Positions 26,960 through 36,499 are shown, numbered from the stretch's first letter. The stretch: DNA of 64,000 nucleotides from Phaeobacter gallaeciensis DSM 26640 (GCF_000511385.1 NC_023137.1:1495001-1559000), one strand, 5' to 3'. The notes: generated by a model not told the origin, from the letters alone. Program-made: numbers and translations.

Positions 26960-27491
26960 GGTTTCTCCTGTGATGGCGTTGCCGGTGCTGGTCTTTGGCG
27001 GGCTTGTCGCGCTGTTTCTGGCTGGAATGTTCCGCGACGATCCCGAGAGCCTGCCGTCGGCGCGCGAAGGGCAGACGGCGCCGCCGGTTGTGCTGACCGC
27101 CTTTGCTGACGACCCCGGATTTGATGATGCCACCCTGCGCGATGGCACTGTAAAACTGGTGAATTTCTGGGCCAGCTGGTGTGGTCCCTGCCGAGTGGAA
27201 CACCCGAGCCTGGACGCATTGTCCGAGGAAGGGCTGGCGATCTACGGGGTCAACTACAAGGATCAGGAAGACAACGCGGTTGGGTTCCTTGAGGAACTGG
27301 GCAACCCCTATCGCGCCATCGGCCGGGATGAGGCCGGACGGATGGCGCTGGATTGGGGCGTTTATGGCGTGCCGGAAACCTATGTGATCGACGGGAAGGG
27401 CACCATCATCCTGCGCTTTGCGGGTCCCATCACACAGCGGGTGATTGACAGTACATTGCGCCCGGCGTTGGAGCGTGCGGCGCAGAACTGA
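26952..27491 (+). CDS. ccmG: Thiol:disulfide interchange protein CcmG (DsbE)
   Basis: A 179-residue membrane-tethered thioredoxin that reduces apocytochrome c cysteines. The N-terminal helix (about 8-26) is followed by the thioredoxin fold with WASWCGPC (C77, C80), GVNYKDQEDNAVGFLEELGNPY and the cis-Pro loop GVYGVPETYVID. The ATG at 26952 has GGGGGA nine bases upstream; an alternative start three codons earlier sits too close to that site. Last gene of the ccm unit in this window. Confidence 0.95.
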   Translation: MAKVSPVMALPVLVFGGLVALFLAGMFRDDPESLPSAREGQTAPPVVLTAFADDPGFDDATLRDGTVKLVNFWASWCGPCRVEHPSLDALSEEGLAIYGVNYKDQEDNAVGFLEELGNPYRAIGRDEAGRMALDWGVYGVPETYVIDGKGTIILRFAGPITQRVIDSTLRPALERAAQN

Positions 27492-27566
27492 TCCGTGTCC
27501 GGTGCCGCAAGGCGCGCAATTGGACACAAACCCAAGCGGGTCAATTTTTGGCGCCACTTCTTGGTG

Positions 27567-27866
27567 TCAGCCAAGCGTATAGGTGCGGAAGATCTGCTCA
27601 TCGTGGATCAGTTCGCCCAGACGCTCAAAATCCCCCTTTTCGGCGCGCCAGGTCAGATAGGCGCTCTGGGCCTCGCTGCTTTCCCAGATCTGAAAAATCA
27701 CCATCTCTTCGCGCTCTGGGGCCAGCAGCAGATGTGCCTCGATACAGCCAGGAAACGCGCGGGTCTCCGGCATCATCGTCTGCGTTATTTCAACCAACTC
27801 GTCGAACAGGCTAGGAACCGCTTTCACGGTGACGATAATGGCTTCTTTTTCAGGGGTATTTGTCAC
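27567..27866 (-). CDS. Antibiotic biosynthesis monooxygenase (ABM) domain protein
   Basis: A 99-residue single ferredoxin-like ABM domain: strand IIVTVKAVP, helix LFDELVEITQ, central PGCIEAHLLLAP and the conserved W (VIFQIWESSEAQSAYLTWRAEKGDF). Such proteins are small oxygenases or dimeric binding proteins; the substrate is unknown. It is alone between convergent ccmG and acnA. Confidence 0.82.
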   Translation of the reverse strand: MTNTPEKEAIIVTVKAVPSLFDELVEITQTMMPETRAFPGCIEAHLLLAPEREEMVIFQIWESSEAQSAYLTWRAEKGDFERLGELIHDEQIFRTYTLG

Positions 27867-28079
27867 GGTTTATCCGTTTGTGGTTGCTTTGCTACCGGGG
27901 TTGGCAGGGCATGTTTTGTTGTCTTAGACGCAGATAGTGCATCGTGATGGGCTGACCATCATCTCGAATGCTAGACTGCTAAACGCTGTGCCGTCCAGAC
28001 AGAAGTTAACGTAAGGGAAGCCAGAGTCGCAGGTGCCCTTCATACGGGTGCCGGGAAGTAGGTCTTCGTATCATAAATA

Positions 28080-28108
28080 AAAACGGGCACCGCTGTGGCG
28101 CCCGTTTT
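28080..28108 (-). terminator. Terminator after acnA
   Basis: AAAACGGGC pairs with GCCCGTTTT through an imperfect middle; in the minus direction it ends in T5 directly after the acnA stop. Confidence 0.85.
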
Positions 28109-28141
28109 CTGTGTTTGGGTCGCAGGAAACCTGCGCCAGTT

Positions 28142-30829
28142 TTACGATTTGGCGAGGTTGCGCAGCACGTAGTGCAGCACGCCACCATGTTCGATATATT
28201 CAATCTCTGGCGCGGTATCGATACGGCACTTCAGGGTGATGGTCTTGGTCGTGCCATCGCCATAAGTGATGTCGCAGGAGACCTCTTCCTGAGGTTTGAT
28301 GGTGTCCAGACCGTGGATCGAGACGGTTTCATCCCCGGTGAGCTTCAGCGATTTGCGGGTGTCGCCACTAGTGAACTCAAACGGGATCACACCCATGCCA
28401 ACCAGGTTGGAGCGGTGGATGCGCTCAAAGCTCTCGGCGATGACAGCCTTGACGCCCAGCAGGGCCGTGCCCTTGGCCGCCCAGTCGCGAGAGGAGCCCG
28501 CGCCATACTGCTCACCACCAAAGACCACCAGCGGGGTGCCCTGTTCCTGATAGGCCATGGAGGCCTCATAGACAGAGGTCTGCTGACCATCGGGGCCCTT
28601 GGTATACCCACCTTCGACGCCATCCAGCATCTCGTTCTTGATACGGATATTGGCAAAAGTGCCGCGCATCATGATCTCGTGGTTCCCACGACGTGAGCCG
28701 TAGGAGTTGAACTCACGCGGCTGTACCTGACGGTCCAGAAGATACTGGCCAGCCGGGGTGGTAGTTGCAAAGGAACCCGCAGGGGAGATGTGGTCGGTGG
28801 TGACCATATCGCCAAGGATCAGCAGCGGTTTTGCATCCTTGATGTTTGAGATGGTGCCTGGCTCAGAGCCCATACCCTGGAAGTAGGGCGGGTTCTGGAT
28901 GTAGGTGGAGGCTGCAGGCCAGTCATAGGTTTCCGCGTCGGTGGTCTCCACCGCCTGCCACTTCTCGTCACCTTTGAACACATCGGCATATTTCGACAGG
29001 AAGGCTTCGCGGGTCACGGTCGCTTCGACCAGATCAGCAATTTCCTTCTGGGTCGGCCAGATGTCTTTCAGATAGACGTCATTGCCGTCCTTGTCCTGTG
29101 CGATCGGATCTGTTGCCAGATCGATGTCCATGGTGCCCGCCAGCGCATAAGCGACAACCAGCGGCGGCGAGGCCAGGTAGTTGGCGCGCACATCGGGGCT
29201 GATGCGGCCTTCGAAGTTGCGGTTGCCGGACAGGACGGAGGTCGCGACCAGATCACCCTCGGCGATGGCGTCGGACAGCTCTTGCTGGATCGGGCCGGAG
29301 TTGCCGATACAGGTGGTGCAGCCATAGCCGACCAGGTTGAAGCCGACCTTGTCCAGATCTTCCTGAAGGTTTGCGGCCTCCAGATAGGCGGAAACCACCT
29401 GCGAGCCGGGCGCAAGCGAGGTTTTGACCCAGGGTTTGCGATCCAGGCCCAGTGCAGCGGCCTTGCGCGCCACGAGGCCTGCACCGATCATCACATAAGG
29501 GTTGGAGGTGTTGGTGCAGGAGGTGATCGAGGCGATCACGACCTTGCCGCTTTCCATGGTGTAGTCTTCGCCTTTGACGGCGACTTCCTTGCCCATGGGC
29601 CGCTTGAAGGTCTCTTCCATTTCCTTGCGGAACGCAGCCTTTGCGCCGGTCAGGGCAACATAGTCCTGCGGACGTTTCGGGCCGGAGATCGCAGGCACGA
29701 TAGTGCCCATGTCGAGGCTCAGCGTGTCGGTGTAGATCGGAGCATAGTCCGCATCGCGCCAGAAGCCGTTTTCCTTCGCGTAGGCTTCGACCAGCGCGAT
29801 ACGGTCTTCGTCGCGGCCGGTGTTGCGCAGATAGCGGATGGTCTCATCATCGATCGGGAAGAAGCCACAGGTCGCACCATATTCGGGCGCCATATTAGCG
29901 ATGGTGGCGCGGTCTGCCAGCGGCAATGTGTCCAGACCCTTGCCGTAGAATTCTACGAATTTGCCAACCACACCTTTGGCGCGGAGCATTTCCACAACCT
30001 TCAGCACGAGGTCGGTACCGGTGGTGCCTTCGACCATGGCGCCGGTCAGCTCAAAGCCGATAACCTCAGGGATCAGCATGGAGATCGGCTGACCCAGCAT
30101 CGCGGCCTCGGCCTCAATACCGCCAACACCCCAGCCCAGAACGGCTGCGCCGTTGACCATTGTGGTGTGGCTGTCGGTGCCGACCAACGTGTCAGGATAG
30201 GCGACCATATCGCCGTTCTGATCTTCGTCCGACCAGATGGTCTGGGCCAGATATTCCAGGTTCACCTGGTGGCAGATACCGGTGCCCGGAGGCACAACGC
30301 GGAAGTTGTTGAACGCGCCCTGACCCCATTTCAGGAACTGGTAACGCTCCATGTTGCGCTCATACTCGCGGTCGACGTTCATCTGGAAGGCGCGCGGGTT
30401 GCCGAATTCATCGATCATGACGGAGTGGTCAATAACCAGATCAACCGGGTTCAGCGGGTTGATCTTCTGGGCGTCGCCACCGAGCGCCTTGATGCCGTCG
30501 CGCATGGCGGCAAGGTCCACAACGGCGGGAACGCCGGTGAAATCCTGCATCAGCACGCGGGCAGGGCGATAGGCGATTTCGCGAGGGTTCTTGCCGCCGT
30601 TGGCGCCCCATTCGGCAAAGGCCTTGATGTCGTCAGTGGAAACCGAGAAGCCGCCGTCCTCAAACCGCAGCATGTTTTCCAGCACCACTTTCAGGGCGGC
30701 GGGCAGTTTGGCAAAATCCCCAAGACCAGCCTCGGTGGCTGCGGGGATCGAGTAATATGAGATTGACTTGCCACCCGCGCTCAGCTTGCGGCGCGTCTTG
30801 GCATTGTCCTGTCCGACGGTGATAGGCAT
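28142..30829 (-). CDS. acnA: Aconitate hydratase A
   Basis: An 895-residue aconitase (citrate-isocitrate isomerization in the TCA cycle). The [4Fe-4S] cysteines are present: SCTNTSNP near residue 437 and GCTTC near residues 503-506. The N-terminal linker ENMLRFEDGG and the C-terminal swivel domain GSRRGNHEIMMRGTF and GAGSSRDWAAKG are intact. The length is normal for the A type. It is divergently transcribed from the DUF1223 gene, with an imperfect palindrome at 30930-30951 in the shared region. Confidence 0.97.
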   Translation of the reverse strand: MPITVGQDNAKTRRKLSAGGKSISYYSIPAATEAGLGDFAKLPAALKVVLENMLRFEDGGFSVSTDDIKAFAEWGANGGKNPREIAYRPARVLMQDFTGVPAVVDLAAMRDGIKALGGDAQKINPLNPVDLVIDHSVMIDEFGNPRAFQMNVDREYERNMERYQFLKWGQGAFNNFRVVPPGTGICHQVNLEYLAQTIWSDEDQNGDMVAYPDTLVGTDSHTTMVNGAAVLGWGVGGIEAEAAMLGQPISMLIPEVIGFELTGAMVEGTTGTDLVLKVVEMLRAKGVVGKFVEFYGKGLDTLPLADRATIANMAPEYGATCGFFPIDDETIRYLRNTGRDEDRIALVEAYAKENGFWRDADYAPIYTDTLSLDMGTIVPAISGPKRPQDYVALTGAKAAFRKEMEETFKRPMGKEVAVKGEDYTMESGKVVIASITSCTNTSNPYVMIGAGLVARKAAALGLDRKPWVKTSLAPGSQVVSAYLEAANLQEDLDKVGFNLVGYGCTTCIGNSGPIQQELSDAIAEGDLVATSVLSGNRNFEGRISPDVRANYLASPPLVVAYALAGTMDIDLATDPIAQDKDGNDVYLKDIWPTQKEIADLVEATVTREAFLSKYADVFKGDEKWQAVETTDAETYDWPAASTYIQNPPYFQGMGSEPGTISNIKDAKPLLILGDMVTTDHISPAGSFATTTPAGQYLLDRQVQPREFNSYGSRRGNHEIMMRGTFANIRIKNEMLDGVEGGYTKGPDGQQTSVYEASMAYQEQGTPLVVFGGEQYGAGSSRDWAAKGTALLGVKAVIAESFERIHRSNLVGMGVIPFEFTSGDTRKSLKLTGDETVSIHGLDTIKPQEEVSCDITYGDGTTKTITLKCRIDTAPEIEYIEHGGVLHYVLRNLAKS

Positions 30830-30929
30830 GTTTGGCCTCCCTCTGGGATGTGAATACAGGGAATTCGCTACCGGCTATCTGCAACAGGTCGGGCGTGCAT
30901 TCAATAGCTGAAACGCCGCAGATGGCATT

Positions 30930-30951
30930 TTTGTATGCAATAGTACACAAA
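30930..30951. promoter_or_regulatory. Imperfect palindrome in the acnA/DUF1223 divergent region
   Basis: TTTGTATGC-AATA-GTACACAAA has seven matches in nine per arm. It lies 100-122 bases upstream of the acnA start and 124 bases before the DUF1223 gene. A repressor or iron/oxidative-stress operator is possible; no match to a known site is claimed. Confidence 0.35.
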
Positions 30952-31074
30952 ATTTGTGCGAACGTCGCATTTCGCCTCAAATTGCCCTGCGCACGACGGT
31001 CTCAAGAATGATTGATTGGTCATTTCAATCCGGCGCCGTTACATCGTTTGATCAGAGCAAAAAGGGTTCGTTGC

Positions 31075-31806
31075 ATGAAATTTATCGCATCGCTTGTTAT
31101 GGCCATGTGGATGACACTGCCGACCGGGGCCGCCGCCCAGAGCAGCGGACCGGCCACGGATCTGGTGGTGGTGGAGCTTTTCACCTCGCAGGGCTGCTCC
31201 TCCTGTCCGCCTGCCGATGCGTTGCTGCAGCAGCTGACGGCGCGGCCGGATGTACTGCCCCTGGCACTGCATGTGGACTATTGGGACTATATCGGCTGGA
31301 AAGATCAATTTGCCGACCCATCCCATACCCGCCGCCAGAAAGGCTACGCCCATGAGGGCGGCCGCCAGATGGTTTACACACCGCAGATGATCGTGAACGG
31401 TCAGGATGATGTGGTCGGGGCCAATGCGATGAAGCTGAGTGATGTGATCGCCGCACATAAGGCACGCTCAACCCCCGTTGCGATCACCATCGATGGCACC
31501 CAAAGCGGCACGGGCGGAATCGCCGTCGAGCTGCGCCGGGCAGATATCGCACCGGTGCTGTCCGGCCCGATTTCGGTACAGCTGGTGCGATATGCGCCGC
31601 TGAAAACGGTCGATATTTCTCGTGGTGAGCTGGCCGGTCGGCGACTGGATTATGCCAATGTGGTGGAGCAGCTGGACCGTGTCGCCGAATGGGACGGGCA
31701 GGGCACATTGCAGTTGACAGTGACGCTGACCGATACGCGTCCGGCGGCGCTGCTGGTGCAGCAGGCGCCCTATGGTGCCATCCTTGCGGCGGCGACGCTC
31801 AACTAA
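31075..31806 (+). CDS. DUF1223 thioredoxin-like secreted protein
   Basis: A 243-residue protein with a signal peptide (about 1-20) and the DUF1223 motif VVELFTSQGCSSCPPAD carrying a CxxC at 41 and 44, followed by HVDYWDYIGWKDQFADP. The fold is thioredoxin-like and probably periplasmic; role in redox of envelope proteins is inferred only. The frame is open from 31012, but ATG 31075 places the signal peptide first. Its 3' end nearly touches the convergent acyltransferase. Confidence 0.86.
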   Translation: MKFIASLVMAMWMTLPTGAAAQSSGPATDLVVVELFTSQGCSSCPPADALLQQLTARPDVLPLALHVDYWDYIGWKDQFADPSHTRRQKGYAHEGGRQMVYTPQMIVNGQDDVVGANAMKLSDVIAAHKARSTPVAITIDGTQSGTGGIAVELRRADIAPVLSGPISVQLVRYAPLKTVDISRGELAGRRLDYANVVEQLDRVAEWDGQGTLQLTVTLTDTRPAALLVQQAPYGAILAAATLN

Positions 31807-31820
31807 GCGGCATCCCGGGG

Positions 31821-32756
31821 TCAGTCAGGGCTGGACCTTGGACCTGTCGGCGAGGATTTCGGGATCGGCACATAGGGTTTCCAGCGGCGATGGACCCAGA
31901 ACCATTGCCCCATGTGCTGGCGCACCAGATCCTCCAGCCGTTTGCAGACGGTGGTTGTCATGGTGACCGGATCAGACGGGACGATCTCCTCCTGCACGAC
32001 AATCTCAAAATCGAGCCCGTTGGGCTGGCGAATGGCATAGACCGGGATCATCGCGGCCTTATATTTCAGCGCCAGCTCTGCTGGCACAATGGACGTCACG
32101 GCGGGTTCACCGAAGAAATCAATGTTGACCCCGCCATGGGCGTGCAGGTCCGCGACAATCGCAATGATGCCGCCCTGTTTCAGGTGACGGACCATCTCCA
32201 TCATGCCGCGTTTGCCCTGTTCGAACATCGGTTTGCCGGTTTTCTCAATGGCCCGCACATAGTGGTCGTTGAAATAGGGGTTGGCCATCCGGCGATAGAG
32301 CGCCCCCATGGCAAAGCCACGTTTGATCAGATTGGCGCGGGCGGCGTCGTAATTGCCGAAATGGCCGGTGACCAGAATGACCGGTCGCCCCTCTGCGCGG
32401 GCACGGTCCAGCGCAGGCAGGCCGGGGCCGGAAATCGGTGCCGCCCGGGCGCGCTCCAGAAACGGCTGTCCGGCGTATAGTTCAGCGACGACACGGCCGA
32501 TATTGTCGCTCACCTCATCACAGAGCCGGGCGACATCCGCCTCCGGCAACTCAGGGCAGGTGAGCGCAAGATTGTCACGGATCCGTTTGTGAAATCCTAC
32601 CAAGGGGGCAGCCTTGCGCATCACCCAGCCCATTGCAGGAACACGCTTTTCATAGGGGATCAGCCCAAGCGCCCCGATAAGGCCACGCAGCGCCAGATTG
32701 CTGGTGTAGTAACTGGCACGACGGCCGAAGGACAGGGTGGAAGGATCAACGGGCAT
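31821..32756 (-). CDS. Lysophospholipid/lipid A acyltransferase (LpxL-like)
   Basis: A 311-residue membrane-associated acyltransferase of the LPLAT superfamily (HtrB/LpxL type). The catalytic HX4D is H-FGNY-D in VTGHFGNYDAAR; a hydrophobic segment precedes it near the N terminus. In Gram-negatives such proteins add secondary acyl chains to lipid A, and this is the likeliest role. Two further upstream starts exist (32801, 32870), but 32756 fits the normal length; none has a strong ribosome site. Confidence 0.82.
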   Translation of the reverse strand: MPVDPSTLSFGRRASYYTSNLALRGLIGALGLIPYEKRVPAMGWVMRKAAPLVGFHKRIRDNLALTCPELPEADVARLCDEVSDNIGRVVAELYAGQPFLERARAAPISGPGLPALDRARAEGRPVILVTGHFGNYDAARANLIKRGFAMGALYRRMANPYFNDHYVRAIEKTGKPMFEQGKRGMMEMVRHLKQGGIIAIVADLHAHGGVNIDFFGEPAVTSIVPAELALKYKAAMIPVYAIRQPNGLDFEIVVQEEIVPSDPVTMTTTVCKRLEDLVRQHMGQWFWVHRRWKPYVPIPKSSPTGPRSSPD

Positions 32757-33126
32757 GTCCGGACGGCCTGCAATTGGAGAGACAAATTCAACGGCGACCA
32801 TAAACGCCAGTGCGGAGGGGCACAAGCAAGCCCGACTCTGATCCGCAGTCGTTGGCTGTCCATCGTGCAACTGTCTCGCCGACAGCGCTCTGGGCTCTCT
32901 TGTGGCAAGAAATCAGAGAGGGATCCGTAGGCAGGGGATCGGCAAGGAGTTGGCTGGATCAACTATAGTTCGGACACACAGTCGCGGATCCGCCGCCGCG
33001 TCCCGCATCGCCCTGCATCTTGTCCCATCGAGGATCAGGTGCTGGCAGGGCGCTTCGCAGCTGAGGTGTGAGGCAAGGAACACCGGGCGAGATCCCTGTG
33101 ATCTCGCGGTGGCCATAGTTAAAGGC
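32757..33126. other. Intergenic region between the LPLAT and fliG genes
   Basis: About 370 bases with no credible coding frame. It holds a perfect inverted repeat at 33087-33107 near the end of fliG. The LPLAT promoter must lie here; no -35/-10 pair stands out. Confidence 0.5.
33087..33107. repeat. Perfect 8-base inverted repeat downstream of fliG
   Basis: GCGAGATC-CCTGT-GATCTCGC lies 20 bases after the fliG stop. There is no T-run, so it is a weak terminator or a binding site. Confidence 0.5.
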
Positions 33127-34323
33127 CTAGTCTTCTTCGTCTTCCTCGGCGGAGCGAAGCTCAACCTCACCGGAGTTCACCAGCTCCCGCAGGGCGTTGA
33201 CGATGGTGCTCATGGCGCCTTCTCCGACGCTGCGTTTGACCTTGCCGCGCTCGCTCACCTCTTCACGGATGTTGTTGGCCATGCGGCTGGACATATTGGC
33301 CAGCATGAATTCACTGGTTTCAACATCTTCCTCGTCGGTGGCAAAGGCGATGGCGGTGACCAGATCCTGCTGCGCCAGAACACGGGCGATTTTTGGCACA
33401 TCCACCGGGCTTACCCGCTGGGCGATCAGCGCATAGGTGAAGATCGACTTGCGCACGTCGCCAGCAAATTCTTCATCTTCCTCATCAAGGGCGGTCAGCA
33501 CCTCGTCGCGTTTGCCAGCTGCGGCCTGTGTCAGGATCGCGCCCATGCGCTGGCCCGGGGTTTCGTCAAAGGCGACCTCAGGCCGCGCTTCGATCTGCGC
33601 GGCGAGGGATAGGCCGATGCGGTCGACGGTATCCGGTGTCACGGCGGCGGTCTGGCTGACGGCATAGGTGATGCGGCGCGCGACCGGGCCGGGCAGGTGG
33701 ATCAGCATCTGCGCTGCCTTGGTGGTGTCCAGCTTCGACAGGAGAACGGCGGCGACCTCGGTACTTTCGGCCTCAGCCAGTTCGGCGAGATCCTCTGGCG
33801 GCAGGGCACGCAGACGCTCCCAGGGGTCGCCAAACTGGCGCACGCCCGCCTCCTTGCGCAAGCGGCTGGCGGTCTGGCGGCTGATCTTGCCCTCCATCGC
33901 GGAGAGCGCACCGGCCAGCCCGTTGGGAAAGGACAATCCGACATTGTCCAGCATTTCAGCAAATTCACCGGCCACCTCATGCAGGGTGTCGCGGTCGATC
34001 AGCCCCATGCGGCCCATCTGCTGTGTCAGTTCGATTTGAAGATCATCGGGCAGGGATTCTAGCGGGATATCCGCGCCCTCATTCAGCAGAAGGCGGACCA
34101 CGATCGCTGCTTTTGCTTTGCCGCTAAGCTTGGATTTGGCGGGCATGCCACCACCCATTGCGGGCATATCCAGCGCGCCGCCACCGCTCATGCCGCCCAT
34201 TCCCATATCGCCGCCGAGGTCCCCGCCGAAATCCATTCCGCCAAGCGGAGCAGGGGCGGAAAAATCACCCAAATCATCTGAGGAGGCCGCCATGGGAAGC
34301 GCCAAAGCATTTTCATTCTGCAT
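33127..34323 (-). CDS. fliG: Flagellar motor switch protein FliG
   Basis: A 398-residue FliG. After an N-terminal Gly/Met-rich tail (about residues 18-62), the protein has the middle and C-terminal right-handed superhelical repeats with LPPEDLAELAEAESTEVAAVLLSKLDTTKAAQML (FliG middle) and the C-terminal IFTYALIAQRVSPVDVPKIARVLAQQDLVTA region that contacts MotA. FliG couples torque to the rotor. The first start codon gives residues 1-10; a Met at residue 11 is an alternative. No other flagellar gene occurs in the window, so it is unlinked from the main cluster or a paralogue. Confidence 0.88.
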   Translation of the reverse strand: MQNENALALPMAASSDDLGDFSAPAPLGGMDFGGDLGGDMGMGGMSGGGALDMPAMGGGMPAKSKLSGKAKAAIVVRLLLNEGADIPLESLPDDLQIELTQQMGRMGLIDRDTLHEVAGEFAEMLDNVGLSFPNGLAGALSAMEGKISRQTASRLRKEAGVRQFGDPWERLRALPPEDLAELAEAESTEVAAVLLSKLDTTKAAQMLIHLPGPVARRITYAVSQTAAVTPDTVDRIGLSLAAQIEARPEVAFDETPGQRMGAILTQAAAGKRDEVLTALDEEDEEFAGDVRKSIFTYALIAQRVSPVDVPKIARVLAQQDLVTAIAFATDEEDVETSEFMLANMSSRMANNIREEVSERGKVKRSVGEGAMSTIVNALRELVNSGEVELRSAEEDEED

Positions 34324-34399
34324 TTATGAGCCCTAGCCAAAAAGATTCTCTTTCTGTTGTCTCCAATCTAGGGGCAAAGCAGTAAATAAATGCTGAAAA

Positions 34400-35005
34400 T
34401 CAGTAGCTTTGCGTCTGTCCGGACAAAAGAGCGTCCCGCAAGGAAACTTCGGCCCAACTGCCGCTGCCGCCGGTGGCGCGGATGATTTTCCACTGCTCCA
34501 GTGCAAGCCCGTATTTTCCTTCGGTTACAAACCCTTGACCCATGTAGGAGCGCGCAAGGTGGTTCTGCGGATCCCGCGCGATGGCTTGAGTGTAATAGGA
34601 CATCGCCTGATCAGAATAGCCCTGCTTACGATAGGTGAAGCCCCAATAGGTCAGCACTCGGCTATCCGTTTGGTCAGGCATCGCCGCAAGCACGGCCTGG
34701 GCGTCGCTGTAGCGCCCGGCATAGGCGAGCTCGCGCACCGCGTCATACATCTCATCCGGGTCCAGGGAGGATTTTTCGGGCGCAACGCAGCGCTGTTTCT
34801 GATCGTCCCAGACCTTCGCGCCCTTGCAGGACTTGGTCGTGTTGGTTGGTTTCGGCGCGGCGCTGTCATCGCTTCCGGCGGCAAATGCGCCGCTGGCAAA
34901 TGCCGCAGCGAGCACCAGCGCGGTCAGGGTCGCGCAGCTGGCGCGCATCGCAGATGCAGGCAGAGAGCGGGCATTAGGGGCATTATGTGTCAGCATGGCA
35001 GGCAT
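34400..35005 (-). CDS. Secreted tetratricopeptide repeat protein
   Basis: A 201-residue protein with an Ala-rich signal peptide (about residues 20-42, possibly after a short N-terminal extension) and two to three TPR units (YDAVRELAYAGRYSDAQAVLAAMP; YWGFTYRKQGYSDQAMSYYTQAI; HLARSYMGQGFVTEGKYGLALEQ). A pair of cysteines at about 59 and 72 flanks KGAKVWDDQKQR, a pattern seen in some periplasmic TPR proteins. The start at 35005 has AAAAGGACA upstream. Partner proteins unknown. Confidence 0.78.
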   Translation of the reverse strand: MPAMLTHNAPNARSLPASAMRASCATLTALVLAAAFASGAFAAGSDDSAAPKPTNTTKSCKGAKVWDDQKQRCVAPEKSSLDPDEMYDAVRELAYAGRYSDAQAVLAAMPDQTDSRVLTYWGFTYRKQGYSDQAMSYYTQAIARDPQNHLARSYMGQGFVTEGKYGLALEQWKIIRATGGSGSWAEVSLRDALLSGQTQSY

Positions 35006-35132
35006 CAGTTTGTCCTTTTGTCGCGCGCGCCGCAGGTCTGCGGCCTGTTGGATCGATTCACCTTAGACGGTAGATCGCTGCTGCGCGATAACAAGACGGT
35101 GAGACGTGATCCCAGCGCTGTGTGACCAAAGG

Positions 35133-35166
35133 AAAAAGGGCCGCTCTGTCTGTGACAGAACGGCCC
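35133..35166 (-). terminator. Terminator after purB
   Basis: GGGCCG-TTCTGTC pairs with GACAGAGC-GGCCC, followed by T5 in the minus direction. Confidence 0.85.
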
Positions 35167-35194
35167 CGGATCTGTAGTGAAGATCGCCGACGGC

Positions 35195-36499
35195 TTAGGC
35201 GCCAAACACCCGCTTGAAAATCGTGTCGACGTGTTTGGTGTGATAGCCCATGTCGAATTTCTCGTTGATCGCCTCTTCGCCAAGGGCGGCAACCACATCA
35301 GCATCCGCCAGCAGCAATTCGCGGAAATCAACGCGGTCTTCCCAGACTTTCAGGGCGTTGCGCTGCACCATGGCATAGGCATCTTCGCGGCTGACACCGG
35401 CCTGCGTCAGGGCCAGCAGCACCCGTTGTGACATCACCAGACCCGGGAATTTATTCATGTTGTCCAGCATGTTTTCCGGGAAAACCAGCATCTTGTCGAT
35501 GACGCCAGCCAGACGGTTCAGCGCAAAATCCAAGGTCACGGTGGCGTCGGGGCCGATGCCGCGCTCAACGGAGGAGTGCGAGATATCGCGCTCATGCCAG
35601 AGAGCGACATTTTCCATTGCCGGGATCACCGCCATGCGCACCAGACGTGCAAGACCGGTGAGGTTTTCCGTTAGAACCGGGTTCTTTTTATGCGGCATCG
35701 CGGAGGAGCCTTTCTGCCCCATGGAGAAGAATTCCGCCCCCTCCAACACCTCGGTGCGCTGCATGTGGCGGATTTCCACCGCGATGTTCTCGATCGAGGA
35801 AGCGATCACCCCCAGCGTGGCGAAGAACATTGCGTGACGGTCACGTGGGATCACTTGGGTCGAGATCGGCTCGGGGCTCAGGCCGAGCTGCGCACAGACG
35901 TGTTCCTCTACGCGGGGGTCGATATTGGCAAAGGTGCCAACCGCGCCGGAAATCGCGCCAGTGGCGACTTCGCTGCGTGCGTTCTGCAGGCGCTGTTTGT
36001 TGCGGTCCATCTCGGCGTAGAAACGGGCAAAGGTGAGACCCATGGTGGTGGGCTCTGCATGGATGCCGTGAGAGCGGCCAACACGCACGGTGTCTTTATG
36101 CTCCAGCGCGCGTTTTTTCAGCGCGGCCAGTACCTTGTCCATACCACCCAGCAGGATATCGGCAGCGCGCACCAGCTGCACATTGAGGCAGGTGTCCAGC
36201 ACGTCAGAGGATGTCATCCCCTGATGCACGAAACGCGCTTCTTCAGAACCTACATGCTCAGCGAGATGGGTCAGAAAGGCGATGACGTCATGTTTGGTGA
36301 CGGCTTCGATTTCGTCGATGCGGGCAACGTCGAATTCGACATCCTTGGCTTTCCACACCGCGTCGGCGTTTTCGCGCGGGATCACACCCAGATTGGCCAT
36401 GGCTTCGCAGGCGTGTGCCTCGATCTCGTACCAGATCTTGAATTTGGTTTCCGGCGACCAGATGGCAACCATTTCAGGACGGGAATAGCGGGGGATCAT
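35195..36499 (-). CDS. purB: Adenylosuccinate lyase
   Basis: A 434-residue fumarase/aspartase-superfamily enzyme for two steps of purine synthesis. Signature GSSAMPHKKNP is present, as are KHDVIAFL, MTSSDVLDT and GRSHGIHAEPTT. The open frame extends to 36715, but the Met at 36499 gives the standard length and N terminus MIPRYSRPEM. It is single, followed by a strong terminator. Confidence 0.96.
   Translation of the reverse strand: MIPRYSRPEMVAIWSPETKFKIWYEIEAHACEAMANLGVIPRENADAVWKAKDVEFDVARIDEIEAVTKHDVIAFLTHLAEHVGSEEARFVHQGMTSSDVLDTCLNVQLVRAADILLGGMDKVLAALKKRALEHKDTVRVGRSHGIHAEPTTMGLTFARFYAEMDRNKQRLQNARSEVATGAISGAVGTFANIDPRVEEHVCAQLGLSPEPISTQVIPRDRHAMFFATLGVIASSIENIAVEIRHMQRTEVLEGAEFFSMGQKGSSAMPHKKNPVLTENLTGLARLVRMAVIPAMENVALWHERDISHSSVERGIGPDATVTLDFALNRLAGVIDKMLVFPENMLDNMNKFPGLVMSQRVLLALTQAGVSREDAYAMVQRNALKVWEDRVDFRELLLADADVVAALGEEAINEKFDMGYHTKHVDTIFKRVFGA

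Noticed and set aside
29282..30760. 492-codon frame opposite acnA
   Set aside because: Antisense shadow; acnA has all catalytic motifs.
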